Origin: Oceanisphaera pacifica
Lineage (GTDB): Bacteria; Pseudomonadota; Gammaproteobacteria; Enterobacterales; Aeromonadaceae
NCBI RefSeq assembly: GCF_017498065.1
Contig: NZ_JAGDFX010000004.1
Coordinates: 62,001-126,000, forward strand
Reading direction: 5' to 3'
Length of the DNA stretch: 64,000 nucleotides
Part shown: positions 17,967 to 27,338 of the stretch, piece after piece
Numbering within the stretch: position 1 is the first letter of the stretch
How the letters are laid out: the number at the start of each line of letters is the position of its first letter
Made by a program: the position numbers and the translations under genes
The notes under the pieces: model-generated
What the model was told of the DNA's origin: nothing
Seen by the model: only the letters and a program-made list of their open reading frames with translations
Database searches by the model: none

Positions 17967-19304
17967 TCACCAACTACTAGCAATAACTAATATTACTAAT
18001 AGTGGGCAGACTATGCGTACATACCAAGGCCAAATGCGCCAGAAGAGACTCTTAGCCAATGCTGGTGAACCCAGCACTAGCTCTTCAAATAACTTGGTGC
18101 GCCCCCACATCCAGCCGCCCAATAACACAAAACCTAACCCCACTAAGGGCTGTATTTGCTGCGTAGATAAGCGAATAACAAAGCCAAATAAGCTGCCAAA
18201 GTTAAAACAAATAATCACACTCACTAAAGCAAGCAAACCACCAATAAGCCAGGTCATAATGGGGCGTGGCGCGTTAAAGCGCTCGGTACTATAAGACACA
18301 GGCACCTCTAACATAGAAATGGACGAGGTGAGCGCTGCTATGCCCATAAGCACAAAGAAGACTAAGGCCATCACTAACCCAATCGGGCCCATGGTATCGA
18401 ATAATGCCGGCAATACCGTAAACACCAGGGTGTCGGAGCTGAGTAAGCTGCCGTCTTCTGCATAAATAGTGACGCCGTTTTTCATGGCAACAAACATAGC
18501 CGGTAAAATCACTAACCCGGCTAAAAAGGCCACCCCAGTATCAAGCAGGGTAATTTGTAAGGCGGTGCGTGGAATGTCCTCCTGCTTATTTAAGTAAGAA
18601 CCATACATCAACATGGAGCAGCCACCTATGGTTAGCGAGAAAAAAGCCTGCCCCATGGCGCTAATCAGCAAGTCGGGCTCGAGCACCTTGCTAAAATCCG
18701 GCACCAAATAATGCTTAAGCCCCATAATGGCGCCATCTTGGGTTAAAATATAAAAAAACAGCAGTAAGAAGAGCACAAATAAAGCCGGCATAAGTCGGGC
18801 CGACCAACGCTCAATGCCCTTGCGCACCCCAGCTTGCACCACCAATATAGTCAACAAATAAAAGACCAAGGTGCCCACAATATTGCGCCCTAGTCCAAAG
18901 TCTTGCAGCCAGCTAGTGGCTTGTTCCCAACCCAAAATTCGGGTGACGGCCGCCACTAAAAAGGCCAATAACCAACCGGCCACTATGGCATAAAAAGACA
19001 ACACTAAGCTTGGCACCAACATACCCGCATAACCAACCAGTGACGCCATGCGTTTTTGCAGTGGATTACGCCCCAGTTTGCGCACTGAGTCTACAGGGTT
19101 CGCTTGCCCAAAGCGGCCAATGGCCACCTCCATGACGAGCATCGGAAAGCCCAATAACAGCACCAAGACTAAATAAGCCATTAAAAAGGCGCCACCGCCA
19201 TTACTGGCCGCCTGAGTGGGAAACCCCCAAATATTGCCCAGTCCCACAGCCGCACCGGCGGCAGCCATAATAAACCCGAAGCGCGAGCCAAAATGTTCTC
19301 TCAC
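17967..19304 (-). CDS. Neurotransmitter:sodium symporter family transporter
   Basis: Sodium-coupled amino acid (or related amine) importer of the LeuT fold. It has about eleven membrane helices, starting with REHFGSRFGFIMAAAGAAVG and GLGNIWGFPTQAASNGGGAF, the sodium- and substrate-binding unwound helix 1. I chose the GTG at 19304 (445 residues) because AAAAGGA lies seven bases before it and the family normally starts just before REHFGS. The open frame extends upstream to a GTG at 19352 without a ribosome site. The substrate cannot be read from the sequence. The 18-base gap to the upstream AI-2E gene suggests co-transcription. Confidence 0.9.
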   Translation of the reverse strand: MREHFGSRFGFIMAAAGAAVGLGNIWGFPTQAASNGGGAFLMAYLVLVLLLGFPMLVMEVAIGRFGQANPVDSVRKLGRNPLQKRMASLVGYAGMLVPSLVLSFYAIVAGWLLAFLVAAVTRILGWEQATSWLQDFGLGRNIVGTLVFYLLTILVVQAGVRKGIERWSARLMPALFVLFLLLFFYILTQDGAIMGLKHYLVPDFSKVLEPDLLISAMGQAFFSLTIGGCSMLMYGSYLNKQEDIPRTALQITLLDTGVAFLAGLVILPAMFVAMKNGVTIYAEDGSLLSSDTLVFTVLPALFDTMGPIGLVMALVFFVLMGIAALTSSISMLEVPVSYSTERFNAPRPIMTWLIGGLLALVSVIICFNFGSLFGFVIRLSTQQIQPLVGLGFVLLGGWMWGRTKLFEELVLGSPALAKSLFWRIWPWYVRIVCPLLVILVIASSW

Positions 19305-19370
19305 TATAGTGTCCTTTTGTTTTACTGGTTTGTGAGCGAAAATTAGGCTCACGTTAACGTCTAATTATTG

Positions 19371-20444
19371 TTATTTTTCGATAAGTGCAGGTGGGTCATC
19401 GTGTTTGGGCCACGCATTCACCACAGCTTTCACTAAGGTGGCGAGCGGGATGGCAAAAAACACCCCCCAAAAGCCCCACAAACCGCCAAACAACAGCACC
19501 GCCATGATAATGGCGATAGGATGCAGATTAACGGCTTCTGAAAATAAAATGGGCACCAGCACATTACCATCAAGCGCTTGAATAATGCCGTAGGCCACAA
19601 TGAGATAGAAAAAAGGTGCGGTAAATCCCCACTGAAACAAGCCTACTATGGCCACTGGTACGGTGGCCGCCGCCGCCCCTATATAAGGGATCAGCACAGA
19701 AAACCCTACCAATACCGATAATAATAAGGGGTAGCGTAAATCTAACCACATAAAGGTGAGATAACTCACGCCGCCCACAATCAGGATTTCAATGACTTTA
19801 CCCCGTACATAGTTGGCAATTTGCACGTTCATTTCTCGCCATACGCGGGTAACCAGTTCGCGGTTTTTTGGTAAGAATCGATTGGTACTGTTCAGTAATT
19901 GGCGCTTATCTTTCAACATAAAAAACACCAACACAGATACTAAAATAGAATACACCAGTAATACGGCCGCATTGGTCAGTGAGTTGAGTGACACACTTAA
20001 AATGGCGTCTGCTGAGCCTAATAAGCGCCCTCGTAAATCATCGAGCACACTTTGTACTAAGGTAATATCAACCAGCTCTGGGTATTCTTCGGGTAAGGTT
20101 AATAGTAGCTCTTGGGTTCGGCTGATCATGGCGGGAATTTCTCGAGCTAAATTCGCCATTTGTGATAAGAAAGTGGGCACTATGCTGATCAGCGATAGCA
20201 CCACTAAAATCGCAAACACCAACTGCACTATGGCCGCCGACAACACTCGCCCCATACCAAGACGCTGCATACGCGTAACTGGCCAGTCGAGTAAGTAAGC
20301 CACCACCACTGCTGCAAAAAATGGCGCCAATATATGGCCTAAAAAATACACCACGACAAAGCCAAATAGCAGACTTAAAAATAGCGCCACCGCTCCTGGA
20401 TCGGTAAATCGTTGCCGATACCAGTGCTTGATCACATCTAGCAT
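19371..20444 (-). CDS. AI-2E family transporter (PerM-like)
   Basis: Polytopic inner-membrane protein of the AI-2 exporter superfamily. The 357 residues have about eight hydrophobic segments: two at 17-60, one near 75-100, then a loop and a cluster at 150-330 ending with WGFWGVFFAIPLATLVKAV, a family hallmark. Members include the autoinducer exporter TqsA, PerM and sodium/proton antiporters, so the substrate is uncertain. It lies 12 bases downstream of the TusA-like gene and upstream of the NSS transporter, probably one operon. Confidence 0.9.
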   Translation of the reverse strand: MLDVIKHWYRQRFTDPGAVALFLSLLFGFVVVYFLGHILAPFFAAVVVAYLLDWPVTRMQRLGMGRVLSAAIVQLVFAILVVLSLISIVPTFLSQMANLAREIPAMISRTQELLLTLPEEYPELVDITLVQSVLDDLRGRLLGSADAILSVSLNSLTNAAVLLVYSILVSVLVFFMLKDKRQLLNSTNRFLPKNRELVTRVWREMNVQIANYVRGKVIEILIVGGVSYLTFMWLDLRYPLLLSVLVGFSVLIPYIGAAAATVPVAIVGLFQWGFTAPFFYLIVAYGIIQALDGNVLVPILFSEAVNLHPIAIIMAVLLFGGLWGFWGVFFAIPLATLVKAVVNAWPKHDDPPALIEK

Positions 20445-20456
20445 TAAACTTGCTCC

Positions 20457-20678
20457 TTATGGTGCCTTGGTGATAGTCAGTGTTAACACGCTGGGTGTGT
20501 CACTCACCACGCTCACCCCATGGCCCATACGTAAAAGATAGGCGGGAATATCTTGTCGAGATCCCGCATCACTAACCAGTAATTGTAACTCTTGCCCATC
20601 TGTTGCTGTTTTTAGCCATAACTTGACTTGTAACAAGGGCAACGGGCAGCGCAAGGCGCTAGCATCTAATGTATCCAT
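20457..20678 (-). CDS. TusA-family sulfurtransferase-like protein
   Basis: A 73-residue protein with the TusA/SirA core MDTLDASALRCPLPLLQVK. The cysteine of the Cys-Pro-x-Pro motif is the persulfide carrier in this family. The ATG at 20678 has GGAGGGG just upstream and is preferred to an in-frame TTG/ATG six codons earlier. It may hand sulfur to an acceptor, but the partner is not evident. bepA is divergent from it; in E. coli-like genomes perM, a TusA-like gene and bepA are also neighbours. Confidence 0.82.
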   Translation of the reverse strand: MDTLDASALRCPLPLLQVKLWLKTATDGQELQLLVSDAGSRQDIPAYLLRMGHGVSVVSDTPSVLTLTITKAP

Positions 20679-20799
20679 CGCCCCTCCGGCTAACAAATGA
20701 AAAGCATTATCCCTTTGTTAAGGCCATCAAACAATGCTTGTTACCCCTAATGGGGGCAGGTATTCTGCTATAAGTGCATCATAAAACAAGGTAGTTCAC

Positions 20800-22242
20800 A
20801 TGGGGTTTAAAGCCAGCAAGTTGGCATGGGGGTTTTCTTTGCTGTTTGCCGCCCAGCTTGGGGCCGCAAATAAGCTGCCAGACATCGGCACGGCAGGGGT
20901 TAGTGCCATGTCGATAGAGCGAGAAGTGCGCTTTGGCCAGGCTTTTACGCGTTTTGCCAGAGCCAATCAGCCGGTCATTAACGATCCTGTACTTAATGAA
21001 TATGTAACAGATCTTGGCTTGCAACTGTTATCTCAGGCCGATTCGGTGCGCTTTCCATTTCATTTCTTATTAATTAATGACGACAGCATTAATGCCAGCG
21101 CCTTTTTAGGCGGTGTAGTACAACTGCATACCGGCTTGTTTTTATATGCCGAGAACGAAAGTGAACTGGCCTCTGTGATTGCCCATGAAATTACCCATGT
21201 TACCCAACGCCATATTGCCCGTTATTTAGAATCTCAATCTCGCAGCACCCCATTAACGGTTGCCGGTTTAGTGGGTTCAGTGGCCCTCGCTGTGGTTAAC
21301 CCACAAGCAGGCATGGCCGCCTTGCAAACCACCTTGGGCTTAAAAATGCAGTCGGCAATTAATTACACCCGCGATAATGAATTTGAAGCCGATCGCATTG
21401 GTTTACGCTTGCTGCACAATGCCGACTTTGATCCCAGCGCCATGAGCAGCTTTTTTCAAAAATTGGCTAATAAGTACCAATTTGCCAGCAACCCACCCCC
21501 TATGTTGCTTACGCATCCCTTGCCCAGTAGCCGTATTGCCGAAGCGCGCAGTCGTGCCCAAGACTACCCGAGTAAAAAGTATGTGCAGAGCGTGGACTTT
21601 CAGCTAGCAAAAGCCAGAGTCATGGTGCGTTTTCAGCGTAATAACACCGCCAAACTGGCACGCTTTTTTGCACGAGAAGTCACCCTTGGGGAAGATTGGC
21701 ACCCCGATGCCGCCCGTTATGGCCAAGCATTGGCCTTATTAAAAAACCATGATTATCAAGACGCGCGTCCGTTATTAGAAAAGCTTGCCAGCCAGTACCC
21801 TAATAATATGTTTATATTAGATGCGCTAACTGACCTAGATAATGGCCAAGATAGATTTGACGCCGCCCTTACCCGCTTAAAGCGCGCCCAAGGGCACAGA
21901 CCAGACAATCAGGTAGTAATGATTAACCTTGCAGACACCTTATTGCAAGCAGGGCGTTATCAACAAGCAGCCACCTTACTTGATGATTACCTTAGACGTC
22001 ACCCCAACAACTTGCTGGCGTGGGAGCTTATCGCCCAAGCCTATCGCCCATTAAGTGATGAGTCGGCCTTTCGCCAAGCACAAGCCGAAGCCGCAGCCTT
22101 AAAAGGTCGCTACGACTTGGCGGTGGATCAAATGGAAATTGCCGCCAACCTAACCAAAGATCGCATGCAACGAGCCCGCCTAGGCGCCCGCCTACAACAA
22201 TTGCGCCAGCAACAAAAAGAATGGGAAGCGTTGAGGAAGTGA
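20800..22242 (+). CDS. bepA: Periplasmic metalloprotease/chaperone BepA
   Basis: Quality-control protease for outer-membrane assembly factors such as LptD and BamA. The 480 residues (E. coli BepA 487) have a signal peptide (about 1-22), an M48 peptidase domain with the zinc motif HEITH near residue 129 and the third ligand in NEFEADRIGLRLL near 195, and a C-terminal TPR region from about 300. It is divergent from the TusA-like gene. yfgD follows on the same strand after the opposed TlpA-like gene, mirroring E. coli bepA-yfgD. Confidence 0.94.
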   Translation: MGFKASKLAWGFSLLFAAQLGAANKLPDIGTAGVSAMSIEREVRFGQAFTRFARANQPVINDPVLNEYVTDLGLQLLSQADSVRFPFHFLLINDDSINASAFLGGVVQLHTGLFLYAENESELASVIAHEITHVTQRHIARYLESQSRSTPLTVAGLVGSVALAVVNPQAGMAALQTTLGLKMQSAINYTRDNEFEADRIGLRLLHNADFDPSAMSSFFQKLANKYQFASNPPPMLLTHPLPSSRIAEARSRAQDYPSKKYVQSVDFQLAKARVMVRFQRNNTAKLARFFAREVTLGEDWHPDAARYGQALALLKNHDYQDARPLLEKLASQYPNNMFILDALTDLDNGQDRFDAALTRLKRAQGHRPDNQVVMINLADTLLQAGRYQQAATLLDDYLRRHPNNLLAWELIAQAYRPLSDESAFRQAQAEAAALKGRYDLAVDQMEIAANLTKDRMQRARLGARLQQLRQQQKEWEALRK

Positions 22243-22250
22243 GTAGCGCC

Positions 22251-22338
22251 AAGCTGGAAGCCGAAAGCTGGAAGCCGAAAGCTGGAAGCCGAAAGCTGGA
22301 AGCTGGAAGTGTCACTTACAGCTTATGGCTTATGGCTA
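22251..22338. repeat. Mixed 7-bp-period array between convergent genes
   Basis: Alternating AGCTGGA and AGCCGAA heptamers (22251-22310) are followed by GCTTATG units (22319-22338). It fills the whole bepA/TlpA-like gap and runs into the TlpA-like gene, supplying its last four codons and stop. Confidence 0.8.
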
Positions 22339-22799
22339 GGTTTTTTCCAGTACGCTGCTTTTAGGCGGGCTAGGTCGTCGGGCTCTAATTCCCCTTGAAT
22401 GCTGTCTACCAAATTACCTTTAGGATCTAAGATCATGGTAGTGGGTAAGGCGCTGGGTCTGTCGAATGGCCAGTCTCCGGATAATGATTTTACCACGGGC
22501 ATGGCCATGTCATAACGATCTGCAAGCTTGGCAAGCTGTTCTTCGGTTAGCTTATCAAAACTGACCGCTAATACTTGTGGGCTTTCACTGGCACTCAATT
22601 CATTGAGCAGTGGCATTTCGCGCAAGCAAGGCGCGCACCATTCGGCAAAATAGTTCACCACCAACCATTGGCCGCGATAATCACTTAATGTTTGTTGCTC
22701 GCCATTGGCCAAGGTCAAACTGGCTTTCTCACCACAGCCAGCTAAAGACAATACGGCGGCACACAACATAAAAAAGCCAGCACTATATTTTTTTATCAT
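22323..22799 (-). CDS. TlpA-like thioredoxin-fold lipoprotein
   Basis: Envelope thiol-disulfide reductant. From the ATG at 22799 it has 158 residues with a lipoprotein signal ending LSLAGC, then a redoxin domain with WCAPCLREMP as the active site near residue 63 and GDWPFDRPSALPTTMILDPKG with the cis-proline. An in-frame ATG at 22844 would put fifteen polar residues before the signal, so I prefer the shorter form. The C-terminal residues SHKP and the stop lie in heptamer repeats. Function beyond envelope redox is unknown. Confidence 0.82.
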   Translation of the reverse strand: MIKKYSAGFFMLCAAVLSLAGCGEKASLTLANGEQQTLSDYRGQWLVVNYFAEWCAPCLREMPLLNELSASESPQVLAVSFDKLTEEQLAKLADRYDMAMPVVKSLSGDWPFDRPSALPTTMILDPKGNLVDSIQGELEPDDLARLKAAYWKKPSHKP

Positions 22800-22919
22800 A
22801 GCTTCACTCACGTTAGGGATAGGTAAACTTTTCTCTTTTGCCATCGTCCAATGTTAACATCATTGCGTTATCATCCGTCACTGGCATTATATTGTGCGCA
22901 TTGTCACAGGAGTTTATTC

Positions 22920-23267
22920 ATGAGCCTATGTATTTATCATAATCCCCGCTGTTCCAAAAGCCGAGAGACCCTTGCCTTACTCGAAGAAAAAGGACTTACC
23001 CCTAAGGTTATCAAATACCTAGAGACTCCGCCTGATGCAGAGCAAATAGTACAACTTTTGTCATTGTTAGGGATGAGCTCGGCGCGCCAACTCATGCGTA
23101 CTAAAGAGGCCGTTTATAAAGAGCTGGCATTAGCGGATGAGCAAGACGAACAAACTCTTATCAATGCCATGGTGAACCAGCCTAAACTGATTGAACGCCC
23201 TATTGTAGTAAACGGTAATTTGGCCGCCATTGGCCGCCCACCCGAGCAAGTATTGGATATTATATAA
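22920..23267 (+). CDS. yfgD: ArsC-family reductase YfgD
   Basis: Glutaredoxin-linked arsenate-reductase-like protein. The 115 residues start MSLCIYHNPRCSKSRETL, with the catalytic cysteine in NPRCSKSR, and carry the LIERPIVVNG motif near residue 88. ACAGGAGTTTATTC places a ribosome site before this ATG; an upstream in-frame ATG at 22851 is rejected. Family members near bepA are not part of ars operons, so a role in arsenic resistance is doubtful. It overlaps the next gene by one base. Confidence 0.9.
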   Translation: MSLCIYHNPRCSKSRETLALLEEKGLTPKVIKYLETPPDAEQIVQLLSLLGMSSARQLMRTKEAVYKELALADEQDEQTLINAMVNQPKLIERPIVVNGNLAAIGRPPEQVLDII

Positions 23268-23644
23268 TGACCACAAAACTAGCACGCTTATTGGCACTTA
23301 TTGGCTATTTTGGCTTACTGATATGGGTGATCCTCTGGCATGGGGTTATTTCTCCTCACCCGCAGCTGAGTGTCACTTTTATGCTGGTTATCTGGCTACC
23401 TTGGTTGCTGATCCCTGTTAAGGGCATGCTCAGTGGCAACCCTTATACTCATGCTTGGGCGGTTTACATGCTAATGCCGTATTTTTTACATGGCGGGGTA
23501 TTAGTTTGGTCCGATGAAGGCGAGCGCTGGCTGGCTGTGGTAGAGCTGATATTGGCCACCACTATGTTTATCGGCAATATGTATTACGCCAAACTGCGTG
23601 GCCGCGAGCTTGGGTTAAGTATTCGTAAGAAGAAAAAAGCTTAA
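23267..23644 (+). CDS. DUF2069 family membrane protein
   Basis: A 125-residue inner-membrane protein with four hydrophobic segments (about 8-27, 33-53, 62-82 and 88-108) and a basic tail KLRGRELGLSIRKKKKA. It matches the YfgD-neighbour DUF2069 family, whose function is unknown. The ATG overlaps the yfgD stop (TAATG), which indicates translational coupling. A terminator follows at 23668. Confidence 0.82.
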   Translation: MTTKLARLLALIGYFGLLIWVILWHGVISPHPQLSVTFMLVIWLPWLLIPVKGMLSGNPYTHAWAVYMLMPYFLHGGVLVWSDEGERWLAVVELILATTMFIGNMYYAKLRGRELGLSIRKKKKA

Positions 23645-23667
23645 AGCTGTAAACATAAGAAAAGACC

Positions 23668-23697
23668 AAACCGAGCCCACCACAGGCTCGGTTTTTT
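23668..23697 (+). terminator. Rho-independent terminator after the DUF2069 gene
   Basis: AAACCGAGCC pairs with GGCTCGGTTT around a short loop, followed by six T. Confidence 0.9.
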
Positions 23698-23748
23698 ATT
23701 TGAGATCTTATAAGTAACGGGTGAGATACTATCTAAACCTAGCCCTAT

Positions 23749-23934
23749 TTTTGCAACGGAATCCACAAAATCCACGGAAAAATAGAGATCAGACCTGAAA
23801 AATCAAAGCTATATGAGTAAGGGCCAAATACCAAACCATTAGCGGCAGGACTTTTGAACTTACCATTAAAAATCACTTGTAGACCTTATCTCACCTTAAT
23901 TTTCCGTGTATTCAGTGGCAGAACAGTTTTGAGT
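23749..23934. mobile_element. Gene-less inverted-repeat element, family 3, copy 1
   Basis: About 186 bases. The left end reads TTTGCAACGGAATCCAC and then ATCCACGGAAAAATAG. The right end on the opposite strand reads TGCCACTGAATACACGGAAAA, a degenerate inverted copy. A related, larger element with the same ends is at 61154-61454. No coding capacity. It lies between the DUF2069 terminator and the ABC permease end. Confidence 0.55.
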
Positions 23935-23946
23935 ATTTAACATCAC

Positions 23947-24624
23947 TTATAACGCTTGAGACCAGCGGTTTTCTAAGCGTCTAAAGCCCCAGACCAATAT
24001 AAAGGTAAGGCACATATATAATAACCCTGCCGCCAAAAACGCCTCAAAAGGGGAATAGTAACGAGAGTTAACAATGCGTGCTGCACCGGTTAAATCGACG
24101 ATGGTGATCACCCCTGCAACCGCGGAGCCGTGCAACATAAAAATTACTTCGTTGCTGTAGGCCGGTAATGCCCGACGAAATGAGTTGGGTAAGATAATGC
24201 GTCTCAAGGTGGTTAGTCGGCTCATACCATAAGCATAGGCCGCTTCTATTTGTCCCTTAGGCATGGCATTGAGTGCGCCACGAATAATCTCGGCAGTATA
24301 AGCGCTGGTATTTAACGTAAAGGCTAAAATGGCACAAAACCAAGCTTGGCTAAATAGCTCCCACGCCATAGATTCGCGCAGCCAAGCCCACTGACCCGCA
24401 CCATAGTAAATAAGAAACAGTTGTATCAGTAAGGGGGTGCCACGAAAGAAATAAATATAGGCCCAAGCGGGGGCTTTTAATAACCAATGGCGACTGTTAC
24501 GACAAATGCCCAGTGGCACCGCCACCAGCAGGCCAATAATAAGCGAAACGCCCACCAACCACACTGTGGTATAAAACCCCTGCCAATACACAGGCCACTC
24601 GCTTGCGAGAATAGAGAAGTCCAT
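23947..24624 (-). CDS. Basic amino acid ABC transporter permease (HisM/ArtM type)
   Basis: Inner-membrane permease of a polar amino acid importer. The 225 residues start MDFSILASEWPVYWQGFYTT, then about five membrane helices. The EAA loop reads GQIEAAYAYGMSRLTTLRRIILP near residue 142, the docking site for the ATPase. It follows the HisQ-type gene by 3 bases. Confidence 0.9.
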   Translation of the reverse strand: MDFSILASEWPVYWQGFYTTVWLVGVSLIIGLLVAVPLGICRNSRHWLLKAPAWAYIYFFRGTPLLIQLFLIYYGAGQWAWLRESMAWELFSQAWFCAILAFTLNTSAYTAEIIRGALNAMPKGQIEAAYAYGMSRLTTLRRIILPNSFRRALPAYSNEVIFMLHGSAVAGVITIVDLTGAARIVNSRYYSPFEAFLAAGLLYMCLTFILVWGFRRLENRWSQAL

Positions 24625-24627
24625 CGT

Positions 24628-25374
24628 TTACCTCGCCGCTATTGCATAGTGTTGTTCCGCCCACTTCAACAGTGAGGTAGACAATGTGGTGAACAACAAA
24701 AAGATAATCGCCACCGCCATATAAAAGGTAAAGGGCAGCTGCGTTGCACCGGCGGCCAACGAAGCCTGACGCACCATATCGTCTAACCCAATAATGGACA
24801 CTAACGCGGTAGTTTTAAGCAAAACTAACCAGTTATTCCCCAACCCTGGCAGTGCATGGCGCATCATCTGCGGAAATAATACCCGACGCAGTACCATAAT
24901 GCGGTTCATACCGTAAGCATGCGCCGCTTCTAACTCCCCTTTATCAACCGCTAAAATAGCGCCGCGAAAGGTTTCTGTCATATAGGCACCAAAAATAAAG
25001 CCTATGGTTAAAATGCCGGCAATAAAAGGGCTTATTTCTATATAATCAGGCAGATAGCTTACCCATTCATGAGCCGGAGCCTGCCCACCTAACCAGTCGT
25101 TAAGGCGTTCATTCAGTGAATACAAAGTGTTATTTAGTAACACCTGACCACCAAAAAAGATCAGCATCATCAAGACTAAATCGGGAATACCGCGAATAAT
25201 GGTGGTGTAAGCGGTGGCAAGCCAGCGTAGCGGCAAAAAAGCAGATAATTTGGCAAGGGCACCTAGCAGGCCCAGCGTGACTGCCAGTAATAATGAAAAC
25301 AGCGCCACCTGTATCGTTAGCCCTGCGCCTTCTAACAAGGCGCCTTCGTATCCTTGCAAACCCAGCATAACCAC
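24628..25374 (-). CDS. Basic amino acid ABC transporter permease (HisQ/ArtQ type)
   Basis: Second permease subunit, 248 residues, with the EAA motif GELEAAHAYGMNRIMVLRRVLFP near residue 150 and a conserved FRGAILAVDKG just before. An extra loop of about 30 residues (near 90-115) is longer than in E. coli HisQ. It pairs with the downstream HisM-type protein as the heterodimeric channel. Confidence 0.9.
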   Translation of the reverse strand: MVMLGLQGYEGALLEGAGLTIQVALFSLLLAVTLGLLGALAKLSAFLPLRWLATAYTTIIRGIPDLVLMMLIFFGGQVLLNNTLYSLNERLNDWLGGQAPAHEWVSYLPDYIEISPFIAGILTIGFIFGAYMTETFRGAILAVDKGELEAAHAYGMNRIMVLRRVLFPQMMRHALPGLGNNWLVLLKTTALVSIIGLDDMVRQASLAAGATQLPFTFYMAVAIIFLLFTTLSTSLLKWAEQHYAIAAR

Positions 25375-25501
25375 GTCCTATGTTGTTGGCTGTTATTATC
25401 CTCTTTTCCCCATCCTTATGGTAAAAGTGGCTAAGCCGATACGCGTCGACTTAGCCACATAAGTTTACCCTGCTAAACACACTAAGGCAGAGGCTATCGG
25501 T

Positions 25502-26278
25502 TTATTCACCGTAAACATCGTACTCAAAATACTTATTATTGACCGCTTCATATTGGCCGTTATCACGCAGCTCTTGAATCGCTTGGTTTAGCTTTTTCTT
25601 AAGATCCTTATCTTGCTTACGCACGGCAATACCAAAACCATCACCAAACCACTGCTGATCGGTCACCGAAGGCCCAACAAACTCAAATTGGTCTCCGCCC
25701 TCTTTATTTAATAACCCCTCTTCAATGGCGGTAGCATCTAAAAACACATAGTCTACACGGCCGGCTTTTAAATCGAGATAGGCTTCATCAGCAGTGCCAT
25801 AGCGCACTAAGCTGACGTCTTTGCCAAAGTTATCTGTCAGGTATTTATCGTGAGTGGTCGCAATTTGTACCCCAACTCGCTTGCCCTTAAGACCGGCTTG
25901 GCTAAGATCAAGCGGAGTGCCTTTTTTAGCCACAAATTTATTGGGGACAAGGGCATATTTATTGGTAAAATCGACGGTACGCTTGCGCTGCTCGGTAATG
26001 GACATAGCCGCAAGAATGGCATCGTATTTACGGGCTAATAAGCCAGGAATAATGCCATCCCAATCTTGGGCCACCAAGTCACATTTTACTGCCATTTGTT
26101 TGCATAAGGCATTGGCCATATCAACATCAAAGCCTTGCAACTCCCCCTCTTTATCTGTCCAAGAAAAAGGAGGGTAAGCTCCTTCAATGGCAAAACGTAC
26201 CGTATTCCATTCTTTAGCTTGCACAGAGCCTGCTGCGAAGGTGGCCATGATAGCCCCTGCTACTAACCATTTTTTCAT
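25502..26278 (-). CDS. Lysine/arginine/ornithine-type periplasmic binding protein
   Basis: Soluble receptor of the importer. The 258 residues include a signal peptide (MKKWLVAGAIMATFAAGSVQA) and mature start KEWNTVRFAIEGAYPPFSW. The family signature GELQGFDVDMANALC lies near residue 44, and ILAAMSITEQRKRTVDFT near 88 carries the arginine that grips the ligand carboxylate. It is closest in pattern to HisJ/ArgT/AotJ, so arginine, ornithine, lysine or histidine are likely ligands; which one is not readable. AGGAG lies before the ATG, and it has its own upstream gap of 84 bases after the ATPase gene. Confidence 0.9.
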   Translation of the reverse strand: MKKWLVAGAIMATFAAGSVQAKEWNTVRFAIEGAYPPFSWTDKEGELQGFDVDMANALCKQMAVKCDLVAQDWDGIIPGLLARKYDAILAAMSITEQRKRTVDFTNKYALVPNKFVAKKGTPLDLSQAGLKGKRVGVQIATTHDKYLTDNFGKDVSLVRYGTADEAYLDLKAGRVDYVFLDATAIEEGLLNKEGGDQFEFVGPSVTDQQWFGDGFGIAVRKQDKDLKKKLNQAIQELRDNGQYEAVNNKYFEYDVYGE

Positions 26279-26362
26279 CTCATTACTCCTTGTATTGTGC
26301 TTGAAATATCCGTTTATAATGACTGCTTGCTTAGTTTAGCCCAGCAATAACATTAGCCAAGC

Positions 26363-27130
26363 TTAATAGACTGACGATATAAATTGTTTAAAACGCTCGG
26401 AGCTTGGATTGGCAAATACCTGTTTGGGATCTCCCTGCTCTTCTACTATCCCTTGATGCAAAAACATCAACTGATTAGACACTTCTTTGGCAAAGCTCAT
26501 TTCATGGGTCACTACCAACATAGTACGACCTTCTTCAGCCAGATTACGCATCACTCCCAACACCTCGCCCACTAATTCAGGATCCAGTGCCGAGGTGGGC
26601 TCATCAAACAACATCACTTCGGGATCCACCGCCAGCGCTCGGGCAATGGCCGCCCTTTGTTGTTGGCCACCGGATAAATGATTGGGGTAAGCAGCACATT
26701 TGTCGTATAGGCCGACTTTTTGTAGTAACGCCTCGGCTTTTTCAATCGCCTCTTTTTTAGGCACTTTTAGCACATGAATCGGCACTTCGATAATATTTTC
26801 TAATATCGTCATATGTGACCATAAATTAAATCCCTGAAAGACCATGGCTAGCCGAGACCGAATACGCTCAACTTGGCGCATACTTACCGGCTCTCGCTTA
26901 CCACGCTTGTTGGTGCGCATTTCAATAAGCTCACCATGTAAGCGCACCTCACCCGCAGATGGAGTTTCGAGTAAGTTAATACAGCGTAAAAAGGTCGACT
27001 TACCAGAACCAGAGGAACCAATAATAGAGATCACATCACCCTTTGAGGCACTAAGATCAATGCCTTTTAGCACTTCAAGGTCACCGTAGTGCTTGTGCAA
27101 ACCCGAAATTTCAAGGGCAGCTTTATTCAT
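26363..27130 (-). CDS. Basic amino acid ABC transporter ATPase (HisP type)
   Basis: ATP-binding subunit. From the ATG at 27130 (AAGGA nine bases upstream) it has 255 residues, like HisP. Walker A GSSGSGKST lies near residue 38, the signature LSGGQQQRAAIARAL near 152, Walker B VMLFDEPTSALDPE near 173, and the switch histidine in VVTHEMSFA. A frame open to 27160 would add ten residues without a ribosome site. It is first in the ATPase - binding protein - HisQ - HisM order on the minus strand. Confidence 0.92.
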   Translation of the reverse strand: MNKAALEISGLHKHYGDLEVLKGIDLSASKGDVISIIGSSGSGKSTFLRCINLLETPSAGEVRLHGELIEMRTNKRGKREPVSMRQVERIRSRLAMVFQGFNLWSHMTILENIIEVPIHVLKVPKKEAIEKAEALLQKVGLYDKCAAYPNHLSGGQQQRAAIARALAVDPEVMLFDEPTSALDPELVGEVLGVMRNLAEEGRTMLVVTHEMSFAKEVSNQLMFLHQGIVEEQGDPKQVFANPSSERFKQFISSVY

Positions 27131-27338
27131 CCGTGCAAATCCTTGTTCCATTGCCGACAAGACGGCATACTCGTTTAGGGTTAATAGCTTGTTAACCGTC
27201 TCTAAAAGCTATCACCAGTCTCAAGTAATCACAACACAATCACTAAACAGAACAAACGAATAACCAAGAACTCGCCTGTATTAGAATAAAACGGGTGGGA
27301 TTTGTGGCAGACACACAGAGAAATGGAAGATAAATACT

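Noticed and set aside
22920-23267. Arsenic resistance operon
   Set aside because: Only the ArsC-like YfgD is present, in its usual bepA neighbourhood; no arsB or arsR.
27161-27338. ArgR operator in the importer-lysO gap
   Set aside because: No pair of TGAAT/ATTCA-type boxes with proper spacing; only scattered AT-rich sequence.
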